Assembly (NCBI GenBank): GCA_964486335.1
Contig: CAZAMB010000008.1
Coordinates: forward strand, 124,001 to 188,000
Source of the DNA: CAZAMB01 sp964486335
GTDB taxonomy: Bacteria > Planctomycetota > Phycisphaerae > UBA1845
Direction: 5' to 3'
DNA length: 64,000 nt
Shown: one piece after another, positions 1-7,933 of the stretch
How the letters are laid out: each line of letters opens with the position of its first letter
Numbering within the stretch: position 1 is the stretch's first letter
Translations under genes and position numbers: made by a program
The notes under the pieces: generated by a model
Seen by the model: the letters and a program-made list of their open reading frames with translations, nothing else
Told to the model about the DNA's origin: nothing
Database searches by the model: none

Positions 1-1
1 T

Positions 2-124
2 GGCGAGGTCTCGTCCGACGGACGTTTACGAATCATCGACGCCGAAGGCGGAGCAGTCGAACTGCCGGTTGAATCGCTTAACGAGGCGTGGCGATCGCCG
101 CTTGCGGACGGAGGAGGGACATAA
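2..124 (+). CDS. purL: PurL C-terminus (phosphoribosylformylglycinamidine synthase large subunit), partial
   Basis: The window opens inside a reading frame of about 40 residues that ends at a TAA at 122-124. The last residues read like the end of the PurL C-terminal domain: a short beta-strand, then LPVESLNEAWRSPL, resembling the usual PVEEL-x-EAW-x-x-PL ending. The gene immediately downstream is purQ, which fits, because PurL and PurQ form the FGAM synthase complex of de novo purine synthesis. The 5' part lies outside the window, so identity rests on this short tail plus context. Confidence 0.6.
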   Translation, partial: GEVSSDGRLRIIDAEGGAVELPVESLNEAWRSPLADGGGT

Positions 125-128
125 AGGG

Positions 129-1151
129 ATGGGGGAGGTACCGGTTCTGGTGCTTCGCGCGGCGGGGATCAACTGCGACGAAGAAACGATGCACTGCTGG
201 CGGATCGCCGGGGCAACGCCGCGGCTCGTGCATGTCAACGAACTCGCCGATACGCCGTCCATGCTTGACGATCACGCCATCGTCACGATTCCCGGCGGTT
301 TCAGCTTTGGAGATGACATCGGCGCAGGGACCATCCTCGCGCACCGGATCAACCAATCATTGGCCGATGCGTTTCGAGCGTTTGTCGATCGAGGCGGCGG
401 CGTTTTCGGTATTTGCAACGGATTTCAGGTGCTCGTCAAGATGGGCCTGCTGCCCGGCGGCGGCTTCGGGCGCGACAGCGTCACCGTTACCTACAACGAC
501 TCCGCGAGGTTTGAAGCGCGGTGGGTGCGGCTGGAAGTCGCCACGGACAAGTGTCCTTTTTTGACGCCGATGCGACGTCAGGGAAAGGGGTCGAACGCGA
601 GCGGCGCGGCGTCGCGCACCGCGCCTGCGCCGAAGGTGATGCCTGCCGATCCGCGATCGGGCGGGTTCGGTCCGTCGGGGTCGGCTTCGCTCGCGATTCC
701 CCATCCCATTTCGTCGTCCCAGAGCGCGAATGTTGGTACCCGAACGGCGCGGTATGAAATGCACTCGCTGCCGAATGCGCCGACATTGGATCCCGAACGG
801 GCCGGCATGATTCGCGATCCGCAAGTGTTGGAGATGCCCGTGGAGCACGCCGAGGGGAAGGTCATCACCGCATCGGATTCCGTGGCGCTCGATCTGCTCT
901 CTCGGGGGCAGGTGGCCTTGCGATACATCGATGCCGAAGGCAACTTTGACCGCTATCCGGCGAATCCAAACGGCAGTTCGTTCGGCATCGCGGGGCTTTG
1001 CGATCCAACAGGCCGAGTCTTCGGCCTCATGCCGCACCCTGACCGGCATTTCGACCACACGCAGCATCCCCAGTGGACCCGGCGGACTCGGACGGGTTCG
1101 CCCGATGGACTGACCGTCTTTCTCAATGCGGTCCACTACTGGAACACGTGA
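129..1151 (+). CDS. purQ: Phosphoribosylformylglycinamidine synthase, glutaminase subunit PurQ, with a long insertion
   Basis: Class I glutamine amidotransferase subunit that supplies ammonia to PurL in purine synthesis. The start ATG at 129 has a GGAGGAGGG ribosome site about 10 bases upstream; an in-frame start at 69 would overlap purL and lacks such a site. Visible motifs: IPGGFSFGDDIGAG near residues 54-67, the nucleophile elbow GICNGFQ with Cys96, and the C-terminal LMPHPDRHF with the catalytic His near 303. At 340 residues it is longer than typical PurQ (about 225-280). The excess is a Gly/Ala/Ser/Pro-rich stretch at about 146-232, between DKCPFL and LEMPVEHAEGK. Outside this insert the family pattern is intact, so it is probably functional. 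Confidence 0.93.
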   Translation: MGEVPVLVLRAAGINCDEETMHCWRIAGATPRLVHVNELADTPSMLDDHAIVTIPGGFSFGDDIGAGTILAHRINQSLADAFRAFVDRGGGVFGICNGFQVLVKMGLLPGGGFGRDSVTVTYNDSARFEARWVRLEVATDKCPFLTPMRRQGKGSNASGAASRTAPAPKVMPADPRSGGFGPSGSASLAIPHPISSSQSANVGTRTARYEMHSLPNAPTLDPERAGMIRDPQVLEMPVEHAEGKVITASDSVALDLLSRGQVALRYIDAEGNFDRYPANPNGSSFGIAGLCDPTGRVFGLMPHPDRHFDHTQHPQWTRRTRTGSPDGLTVFLNAVHYWNT

Positions 1152-1283
1152 GACATGTGAAGGGGCCGGCTTGGTCTCCGCCGCCACAGCGGATAGACTT
1201 GGCGTCGGCGCCGGAGGTATCCGTTCATTCCGAACGTCCCGTCGCTTTTGTGGACGTCAGCCCCGGAGGGGAACACCGAAGAC

Positions 1284-2264
1284 GTGGAACCGAATCTCTC
1301 CGGCTACCGCATCACTCGACAGATTGGCGTAGGCGCGGGGTCGAAGATCAACATCGCCGTGGAGTTGCGGTCCGGCAAGACCTTCGCGGTCAAGCACGTC
1401 GTCCGCAATGCGCCGGAAGACCAGCGATTCATCGACCAGATCGAGACGGAGTTCCGCGTCAGCCACGGCATCGACCACCCGCACCTTCGGCATAGCTTTC
1501 ACCTCCACCGCGTGCGGAAGCTGCTGACCGTTCGCGAGGTGTACCTGGTCATGGACTTTATCGACGGGCTGCCGCTGGAAACGGCGCGTCCCAACCGGCT
1601 CAACACGTTTTTGACAATTTTCCAGAAGGTTGCGGCCGGACTGGAGGCGATGCACAACGCCGGGTGGGTTCACGCGGACATCAAACCGACCAACATCATG
1701 CTGGCGGCCAAGGGCGTGGTGAAGATCATCGACTTCGGGCAGACTTGCGCCATGGGGCACCGCAAGGAGCGCGTGCAGGGCACGCCCGACTTCATCGCTC
1801 CGGAGCAAGTGCGCCGCCTGCCGCTCGACCGCCGCACCGATGTGTTCAATCTTGGTGCGACGATGTACTGGGTTCTCACATCGGAGAAATACCCGACGGC
1901 CATCCGCGGACAGGATGCTCGCGGCGGCATCAGTCTGATGTCGGCCGACAAGCCCATTGCCCCGATCGAACTCAACGATAAGATTCCCGTTTCGCTTTCC
2001 AACCTCGTGATGGAATGCTGTCGGGACAATCCTGCCGAGAGACCGGCCGACATGAAACTGGTCGCGGGTCGGCTGGCGGTGATCCAGAAACTCTGGCGAA
2101 AGCACCGGGAAGAGCTTCGCGACAAGTTGCGAGGTTCGAAGGTGGCAGGTTCCGCGAGCGAGGAAGAACGCACACAAGCGCTGGACGAGGACGAACCGCT
2201 GGGCCACGAAGAGGAAGATTCGGGACGTGACGACGCGGTGCGCGCCGCCGAGGACGAACCATGA
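1284..2264 (+). CDS. Serine/threonine protein kinase (soluble, single domain)
   Basis: Hanks-type kinase of 326 residues. Visible elements: glycine-rich loop around 15-20 (GVGAGS), ATP-anchoring Lys37 in FAVKH, catalytic loop HADIKPTN at 130-137 (HAD in place of HRD, with Asp132, Lys134 and Asn137 intact), DFG at 150-152 and APE at 172-174. An acidic tail follows the kinase fold and no membrane segment is seen, so it should be cytoplasmic. The GTG at 1284 has a GGAGGGG site 12 bases upstream; an in-frame TTG at 1248 is the alternative. The stop overlaps the start of the next gene (ATGA), so it is translationally coupled to a metallophosphatase, which suggests a kinase/phosphatase pair. Confidence 0.88.
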   Translation: MEPNLSGYRITRQIGVGAGSKINIAVELRSGKTFAVKHVVRNAPEDQRFIDQIETEFRVSHGIDHPHLRHSFHLHRVRKLLTVREVYLVMDFIDGLPLETARPNRLNTFLTIFQKVAAGLEAMHNAGWVHADIKPTNIMLAAKGVVKIIDFGQTCAMGHRKERVQGTPDFIAPEQVRRLPLDRRTDVFNLGATMYWVLTSEKYPTAIRGQDARGGISLMSADKPIAPIELNDKIPVSLSNLVMECCRDNPAERPADMKLVAGRLAVIQKLWRKHREELRDKLRGSKVAGSASEEERTQALDEDEPLGHEEEDSGRDDAVRAAEDEP

Positions 2265-3112
2265 CGGACAACAAACCCGCAGACGTCCTCCTTGAAGCGG
2301 CGCGGTTCAACCGCGAAGACCAATTGCTGCGTGGTTCGACACTTTATTTTCCCGATTACGGTCAGGTGGTGCTCACGGGCGATCTTCACGGGCATCGGCG
2401 CAATTTTCAGCGGCTTCAGAAGTTCTGTGATCTCGAGCATTTCGCACCGCGACACGTCGTGCTTCATGAACTGATCCACGAGGAACTCTCCACGCTGACG
2501 GCGGCGGATACTTCGCACGAACTGCTGATCGAAGCCGCACGATGGAAGTGCGCGTTTCCCGACCAAGTCCACTTCATGCTCAGCAACCATGAACTTGCAC
2601 AGCTCACGCGCAGCGAAATCAGCAAGAACGGTCGAATCGTGACGCAGGCGTTCGAGGAGAGCGTGATGTCCGCCTACGGGCGCGACGGTCGAAAGGTGAT
2701 GGACGCCGTTCTGGAGTTGATTCGGTCCTACGCCCTCGCGGGTCGAACGCCGAATCGGGTCTTTGTATCGCATTCGCTGCCCGGGTCGCGCGAGCTGCCG
2801 AGATTCGACGCGACGGTGCTGTCTCGTGCTCCGCGCGAAGACGATCTCGCCGACGGCGGTTCGGCGCATGCCCTGGTGTGGGGTCGTTATCAAAATGAAC
2901 AGGTCATCACCGTCCTTCGCGATGTGCTCGATGCCGACTTTTTTGTCTGCGGGCATCAGCCGCAGGAAACCGGTTACGACGTGCTCCACGATCGCATGAT
3001 CATCCTCGCCAGCGACCACAACCACGGTGTCTTCCTGACGTTGGACCTGTCCAAGCCGGTGACGCTGGAGAGTCTGACGCGCAATATCCGGCCTTTCGCC
3101 GCGATCAGTTGA
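2261..3112 (+). CDS. Metallophosphoesterase (PPP-like)
   Basis: Calcineurin-like phosphoesterase of 283 residues. It carries GDLHGH (40-45), an SNHE motif (108-111) in place of GNHE, a later VSHS histidine and a CGHQ motif, the usual order of metal ligands in this fold. The second ligand block, normally GDxxDRG, is not recognisable: the equivalent position reads VVLHELIHEE. Its ATG overlaps the kinase stop by four bases. Co-translation with a kinase suggests it reverses that kinase's phosphorylations; this is inference. It could instead act on nucleotides such as diadenosine polyphosphates, because the fold does not fix the substrate. Confidence 0.78.
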   Translation: MTDNKPADVLLEAARFNREDQLLRGSTLYFPDYGQVVLTGDLHGHRRNFQRLQKFCDLEHFAPRHVVLHELIHEELSTLTAADTSHELLIEAARWKCAFPDQVHFMLSNHELAQLTRSEISKNGRIVTQAFEESVMSAYGRDGRKVMDAVLELIRSYALAGRTPNRVFVSHSLPGSRELPRFDATVLSRAPREDDLADGGSAHALVWGRYQNEQVITVLRDVLDADFFVCGHQPQETGYDVLHDRMIILASDHNHGVFLTLDLSKPVTLESLTRNIRPFAAIS

Positions 3113-3254
3113 TCGTGCCCACGCCCGCTGGAAATCCGATACCGATTCTCACCCGACCGCTCAGACCGTACCATAACAATGAAGGCGACTTGGCGCAGCC
3201 GCTTCAGGAATCCAAGCAAACGCTGCCGGAGTCTCTCTCGATTGCGATCGTGTC

Positions 3255-4094
3255 ATGAGCCGGAGCACACCGTTGCATTCAAGAGTCCTGATCGCGATTC
3301 TCATTCCGTTCCTGGCGATCGCTTGTGAACCTACGCCCGACTCCAAGCCATCCGAGCGTCGGTCGGCGGACAAGATCACGATCTTCGCGGCGGCCAGCAC
3401 GACGGATGTCATGATCGAGGCGGGCCGGCGATTTGAGTCGGCCACAATGATTGAACTCGTATTCAGTTTCGATTCCACATCGAACCTCGCCAGACAGATC
3501 AAGGCCGGCGCGCCCGCCGATGTTTTTCTTTCCGCAGACGAACGCTGGATGGATGACGTGGAATCCGCCGGCTTCATCCGGAGCGACACGCGTCGAGAGT
3601 TGCTTAGCAACCAACTTGTGCTGGTCGCGCCGGTCGGACGCCGCTTCGAAGTCACGATGACCCCAGACTTCGACTTTGCCGAGCGATTGCCGGACATCCA
3701 ACGCATCGCCGTGGGCGATCCGGCGCACGTGCCCGCCGGTCGCTACGCCAGACAAGCCCTGGAATCCCTGGGTTGGTGGAGTGCGTGCCGGGATCGTCTC
3801 GTGCCGGCACTCGATGTGCGCGCCGCCCTGAAGCTGGTCGAGCTTGGCGAGGTTGACGCGGGCATCGTCTATGTTACGGACACGCGACAGTCGCAACGGG
3901 TAGATTTGGTCGCCGCGTTTCCGCAGAAAACGCATGATCCGATTCGATACTCCACGGCCATGTGCAAGGGCGGTTCACCGGAGGCCGCGCGTTTTCTGAC
4001 GTTTCTCGGGACGGAGGAAATGCGTAACGTGTTTGAACGAGCCGGTTTCCTCGTCCTGCCGGTCGAGCCGCGGCAAGAAAGCGAAGAACCGTGA
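3255..4094 (+). CDS. modA: Molybdate ABC transporter substrate-binding lipoprotein ModA
   Basis: Periplasmic binding protein of 279 residues for molybdate or tungstate. The N-terminus has a hydrophobic stretch ending in a lipobox (AIAC) near residue 24, so it is probably a lipoprotein. The mature protein starts with the family signature ITIFAAASTTDVM, followed by the FSFDSTSNLARQIKAGAPAD region and DVFLSADERWMD, both typical of ModA anion-site loops. It ends four bases inside modB (GTGA overlap), giving a compact modABC operon. No clear ribosome site precedes the ATG, and I saw no ModE-type operator upstream, though I could not search systematically. Confidence 0.93.
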   Translation: MSRSTPLHSRVLIAILIPFLAIACEPTPDSKPSERRSADKITIFAAASTTDVMIEAGRRFESATMIELVFSFDSTSNLARQIKAGAPADVFLSADERWMDDVESAGFIRSDTRRELLSNQLVLVAPVGRRFEVTMTPDFDFAERLPDIQRIAVGDPAHVPAGRYARQALESLGWWSACRDRLVPALDVRAALKLVELGEVDAGIVYVTDTRQSQRVDLVAAFPQKTHDPIRYSTAMCKGGSPEAARFLTFLGTEEMRNVFERAGFLVLPVEPRQESEEP

Positions 4095-4786
4095 AGCTAA
4101 CCGCGGAAGAATGGTCGGCGCTGCTGTTGTCGCTTCGCGTCTCGGTCTGGAGCGTGGGCCTGATGCTTGTGCCGGGGATCGCGTTTGCCTGGCTGCTTGC
4201 CCGCGGTCGATTTCGGGGAAAACTCCTTCTGGATGTCGTCGTTCACCTGCCGCTTGTGCTGCCGCCGGTCGTGGTGGGTTATATGCTGCTGGTCTCGTTT
4301 GGTCGTCGTGGGCTGATCGGGCGCTGGCTGCACGACAGTTTGGGCCTGGATGTCGCTTTCACATGGAAAGCGGCCGCATTGGCGGCGGCCGTCATGGGGT
4401 TTCCGTTGCTTGTTCGTTCGACGCGGCTGGCGATGGAGCTGGTGGACGTTCGGCTTGAGCAGGCTGCCCGGACCTTGCGCGCCGGGCCCTGGCGAGTGTT
4501 CTTCACCGTGACGCTGCCGCTTTCCTTGCCCGGGCTTCTGACGGGAGTCGTCCTTGCGCTTGCCCGAAGCCTTGGTGAGTTTGGAGCGACGATCACGTTC
4601 GCGGGCAACATCGAAGGAGTCACCCGTACGCTGCCCGTGGCGATTTTCACCTATACGCAGGTTCCCGGAGGCGACGAGCCCGCGGCTCGGCTGATCGTCA
4701 TTTCCGTTGCCCTGTCGGTGGGCGCGCTGGTCATTTCGGAGATCGCCGCCCGGCGCATCTCGCGCCGATTGGGAATGACCGCATGA
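4091..4786 (+). CDS. modB: Molybdate ABC transporter permease ModB
   Basis: Inner-membrane permease of 231 residues with about five to six hydrophobic segments. It contains the EAA-type cytoplasmic loop (EQAARTLRAGPWRVFFTVTL, then LPGLLTG) and the ARSLGEFGATITFAGN sequence that is highly characteristic of ModB. It starts with GTG overlapping the modA stop and ends overlapping the modC ATG. It should pair with ModC to move molybdate into the cytoplasm for molybdenum-cofactor enzymes; none of those enzymes is encoded in this window. Confidence 0.95.
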   Translation: MKLTAEEWSALLLSLRVSVWSVGLMLVPGIAFAWLLARGRFRGKLLLDVVVHLPLVLPPVVVGYMLLVSFGRRGLIGRWLHDSLGLDVAFTWKAAALAAAVMGFPLLVRSTRLAMELVDVRLEQAARTLRAGPWRVFFTVTLPLSLPGLLTGVVLALARSLGEFGATITFAGNIEGVTRTLPVAIFTYTQVPGGDEPAARLIVISVALSVGALVISEIAARRISRRLGMTA

Positions 4787-5889
4787 TCGAATGCGATGTC
4801 CATTTCGAGAGGGGCGAGTTCGCTCTGCGAGTCGATGCGAGGATCGGCCAACGAGTCACCGGACTGTTCGGCCCGTCGGGCGCGGGAAAGTCCACTCTGA
4901 TCCAACTGATCGCCGGACTGGAACGCCCGGACCGAGGCCGGATCGCGTTGGACGGTCGGCCGCTTTTTGACGCCGATCGTGGGATCAATGTACCCCCACA
5001 GCATCGAGAGGTCGGCGTCGTATTTCAGGAACCGAGGTTGTTTCCGCACTTCTCCGTTGAGCGCAACCTCATATTCGGGCGTCCGCGAGGCCGGCATTCG
5101 GAAGCAAAGCACGAATGCCGGCGAATCGTCGACATGCTTGAACTGGGACAACTTCTGCACCGGCGACCTTTGCAGCTTTCCGGCGGAGAGCGACAGCGGG
5201 TGGCCCTGGGGCGGGCGCTGATCTGCCGCCCGAAGTGCCTGCTCTTCGACGAGCCGCTGGTCGCGCTCGATCGGCGGCTCAAGCAGCAGATCATCCCCTA
5301 TCTTCAGCGCGTTCGCGATGAGTGGTCCGTCCCCATGGTGTACGTCAGCCACGACCTTGGAGAGTTGCTTCAACTAACGCGATCGCTAATCGTGATCGAT
5401 CGGGGAATGATCGTCTCCCAGGGAGATTACGGCGATCTTGCCCATCAGACGACGGCCGTCGATCTGATGCACGATCAGGGCATGCAGAACCTCGTGACCG
5501 CTCGAGTGCTCCGACATGTCGAGGGTGACGGCGTGAGCGTGCTTCAACTGGGAACCGGCGCGAATTCATCGCAGGAACTCGTGATTCCAGCATGTGCTTC
5601 GTCGCCGGGCTCATTCGTGACCGTTTCCGTAACGCCGTGGGACATCGCCCTGGCGACGGAAGTCGTCTCGGCCGTGTCAATACAAAACCAGCTTCGAGGC
5701 GTGGTTGTTCGGTGCACGCATCATGAGCGAAGCGCGATTGTCGAGGTGGACATTGGGTTGCCGATCACCGTGGAAATCAGCCGCCGCAGCGTCGCCGCGC
5801 TCCAGATTGCGCCGGGTCGACCCATCGTGTGTCTGATCAAAAGTCATGCAATTCGAATTGTGGCAACCGAGCGAACACGTCGCCGCTGA
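4783..5889 (+). CDS. modC: Molybdate ABC transporter ATP-binding protein ModC with TOBE/MOP domain
   Basis: ATPase of 368 residues that powers ModAB. Visible: Walker A GPSGAGKST (about 31-39), Q-loop VVFQEPRLFPH, ABC signature LSGGERQRVALGRAL, Walker B LLFDEPLVALDR and the switch His in YVSHDLGE. After the nucleotide-binding domain, roughly residues 225-368 look like a TOBE/MOP region, expected to bind molybdate and tune activity. The D-loop reads EPLVALD where most ModC proteins have EPLSALD, a mild deviation. It overlaps modB by four bases. The gene ends head-on against the minus-strand gene at 5920. Confidence 0.95.
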   Translation: MIECDVHFERGEFALRVDARIGQRVTGLFGPSGAGKSTLIQLIAGLERPDRGRIALDGRPLFDADRGINVPPQHREVGVVFQEPRLFPHFSVERNLIFGRPRGRHSEAKHECRRIVDMLELGQLLHRRPLQLSGGERQRVALGRALICRPKCLLFDEPLVALDRRLKQQIIPYLQRVRDEWSVPMVYVSHDLGELLQLTRSLIVIDRGMIVSQGDYGDLAHQTTAVDLMHDQGMQNLVTARVLRHVEGDGVSVLQLGTGANSSQELVIPACASSPGSFVTVSVTPWDIALATEVVSAVSIQNQLRGVVVRCTHHERSAIVEVDIGLPITVEISRRSVAALQIAPGRPIVCLIKSHAIRIVATERTRRR

Positions 5890-5919
5890 TCGCATCATCT
5901 CCTGCCCAATGGGCGCGTT

Positions 5920-7347
5920 CTAATCGGCGCGAATGGTGAAGGCCTTGCGGGCGACAACCGGCCGATGAAAGTCCCTTGTTTCAAAAGCCGTTTCGAGCAG
6001 CGTGGCGACGTCGGGCTTGATCGACCCTTCGAATCGCTTGCGACCGTTGCACATGATCTTGATCGGGCGAGTGAAGTCGAGTTGTTTTGCGGAGAAGCGA
6101 ACCTCAACGCCGGCGCAGCGACGGGCTTCGATGGTCACGGTTTGGCCGTCGATCGCGCCCCCGACGAAAAACAACCTGTCGGCGACGGTTTCGGTGATGA
6201 ATTGATCGCGATCCCCGGTCGGTGGAATGATCGACAACTGGTCTTCGTCCCAAATGTCTCCGGCGATCTGAGTCGCGACTATCCAGCCGCTGTGCCCCTG
6301 CTCTGGAAAGCGAAACCAGTGGGCAACACGGGCGGTTTCCGGGGATCGAAGGTGATTAAGAACTCTTGTTGCTCCGTCGTCCAAAAGCACGCTCCACGCG
6401 TCGGAGCCGTCAGGAATCTCGCCGCCATCGATCGGCAAGGCGGTCTTGGCGGCGTAGTCGATGATCGCGCGGTTGATGCTTGCGATCGTCTCCGCGGATG
6501 CGAAACCTTCGCCGCCGTCGTTCGCGCGGCTTGTCGGACTGCGCCACATCGCCCGTATTGCCACGTCACGGAGATTGGGAAGCAGCAATGTGTAGCTTTG
6601 TCGCGGGTACGGAAAGTCGGGAAAGGCATCGATGGTCAGGACTCCGGCGACATCGCTCGGATGTGCGATAGCGACGTGCCACGCAATGACACCGCCGATC
6701 CCATCTCCGGCGACGTAGACGCGGTCGGAATCAATGTGAATGCGCCGACGAATCTCTCGAATCAGCGTCGGCCAGTGCCGAGCCAGGTCGCTCATTGAGT
6801 CAGGGCTTTGAACCAATCCTCCTTTGACGACAACTCGTGCAAGCGCACTGAAAATGCGCGGCGAACTGTCTGGGCTCGAAATCATTATCTGCTCATAATG
6901 ATCATCCGCGGCTCCGAACGCGACGATCAGAGGAACGCTCTTGTCCGGCCGGTAGCCGTTCGGAACGCGGTACGAGCAGAGAACGGAGTTTCCTGTTGGA
7001 AGTTGGATGGACCACGAGCCAAGCGGCGGAAGATCGTCCCATAGGCGAAGATCACGAAGCGAATCAAAAACCGTCTCCACCGTGATTCCGGCGTCAACAA
7101 GCTGGGCGATAAGGCGCGATCGCTCTTTTGAGTCATTGGTCTTGAAGTATCTTTCCACGAGCGGTGTCGCCACTGAAAGAACTGGTTCGGGTTGCTGGGC
7201 GGCAACGCAGGCGGTGGAAAAGAGTAAAGTGCAAAGAGCGTGGACAGTTCGATCGCGCCAACGCGCTGCCCGGCTGCCAAGCCTCTTGAACCCTCGATAC
7301 CCGACCATGAATTTCGTCGTATGCACTGGACCCCCTTTTGGGTTCAT
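5920..7347 (-). CDS. Secreted alpha/beta-hydrolase-like protein
   Basis: 475-residue protein with a likely signal peptide (hydrophobic stretch ending CVAAQQ near residue 50; an internal ATG at 7308 would give a more normal leader). The middle resembles the esterase/dienelactone-hydrolase fold: VPLIVAFGA, then RVYVAGDGIGGVIAWHVA at the nucleophile-elbow position, followed by GVLTIDAFPDFP. The elbow reads G-D-G-x-G, with Asp where Ser or Cys is expected, so normal hydrolase activity is doubtful. A C-terminal stretch resembles the beta-rich tails of related planctomycete proteins. It stands alone between modC and the nusA leader. Function unknown. Confidence 0.7.
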   Translation of the reverse strand: MNPKGGPVHTTKFMVGYRGFKRLGSRAARWRDRTVHALCTLLFSTACVAAQQPEPVLSVATPLVERYFKTNDSKERSRLIAQLVDAGITVETVFDSLRDLRLWDDLPPLGSWSIQLPTGNSVLCSYRVPNGYRPDKSVPLIVAFGAADDHYEQIMISSPDSSPRIFSALARVVVKGGLVQSPDSMSDLARHWPTLIREIRRRIHIDSDRVYVAGDGIGGVIAWHVAIAHPSDVAGVLTIDAFPDFPYPRQSYTLLLPNLRDVAIRAMWRSPTSRANDGGEGFASAETIASINRAIIDYAAKTALPIDGGEIPDGSDAWSVLLDDGATRVLNHLRSPETARVAHWFRFPEQGHSGWIVATQIAGDIWDEDQLSIIPPTGDRDQFITETVADRLFFVGGAIDGQTVTIEARRCAGVEVRFSAKQLDFTRPIKIMCNGRKRFEGSIKPDVATLLETAFETRDFHRPVVARKAFTIRAD

Positions 7348-7530
7348 ATTCTCTGTAAAGCACTAGTTAAGCAACGCGCGGAATGACCGAAGTTTTTGAT
7401 GCCGCGTCATTTAAGCCGATTATTCCCGTTCGCAGCACCAAATGTCCGATAATCCCTATTTCCGCTGATCCACGGAGAGGTTTTTCTTCTTTTTGGGAAC
7501 GCCGGATGGGTCGATTCAGCGATCATTGGA

Positions 7531-7558
7531 TTGACACCCAAAGTGAAGTACCTATAAT
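7531..7558 (+). promoter_or_regulatory. Near-consensus sigma-70 promoter upstream of the nusA leader
   Basis: A perfect -35 hexamer TTGACA at 7531-7536 and a perfect -10 TATAAT at 7553-7558 are separated by 16 bases, placing the start near 7565. This is the best promoter I found in the window. It would drive a transcript of about 310-320 bases ending at the terminator at 7847-7883, or reading through into nusA. Confidence 0.8.
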
Positions 7559-7564
7559 CCAAAC

Positions 7565-7883
7565 CGCGAATGGTCGTCCGACGGTTTGTCTGCGCGCTGG
7601 TACGCGCGCCATGGGACTGCGGGCCACTTTGTTGGTGAAATTGGGCGTCTTTCGCTTGTCTTTGGGGTGGAGCCTATGGCTTTTGAGACAATAGTTGGGT
7701 TCTCACGTGGTGGTTGGTCCCGTGGGCGGTAGCCGGGGGATGGCCATGCGGTCCGGTTTGACGGGCCCTGCCCGGCATTATCGCGGGAGCCGAGTCATGG
7801 GCTAACGCCGATCTGTCGCCGGAGTCGGGATTGGTCCGGTTGGCCGCGTGGGAACGCAGAATTGCGCCCACGTTTTTTTTTTT
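7565..7883 (+). ncRNA. Candidate structured leader RNA or ncRNA upstream of nusA
   Basis: About 320 bases bounded by a strong promoter and a strong intrinsic terminator, with no convincing ORF. Local pairing includes GCGCGC at 7592-7597 with 7604-7609, and a longer-range helix of CCATGGG at 7609-7615 with CCTATGG at 7673-7679. I compared it by memory with RNase P RNA, tmRNA, SRP RNA and 6S RNA and did not find their signature sequences. It may be a free-standing ncRNA or an attenuating leader controlling nusA-infB. The boundaries are inferred from the promoter and terminator only. Confidence 0.45.
7847..7883 (+). terminator. Intrinsic terminator between the leader RNA and nusA
   Basis: A hairpin pairs CGTGGG with CCCACG, then CGCA with TGCG around a GAAT loop, with an AA bulge on the 5' side. 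It is followed directly by eleven T residues (7873-7883). It lies 50 bases before the nusA ATG, so it either ends an ncRNA or acts as an attenuator of the nusA-infB operon. Confidence 0.85.
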
Positions 7884-7933
7884 GGATTGGATTCGCCGCG
7901 CGAGGTCGCGCAAGCAGGGATCATCGGAAGACC

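Noticed and set aside
7565..7883. Identification of the nusA leader as RNase P RNA, tmRNA, SRP RNA or 6S RNA
   Set aside because: None of the signature sequences I know for these RNAs was found, so it was left unassigned.
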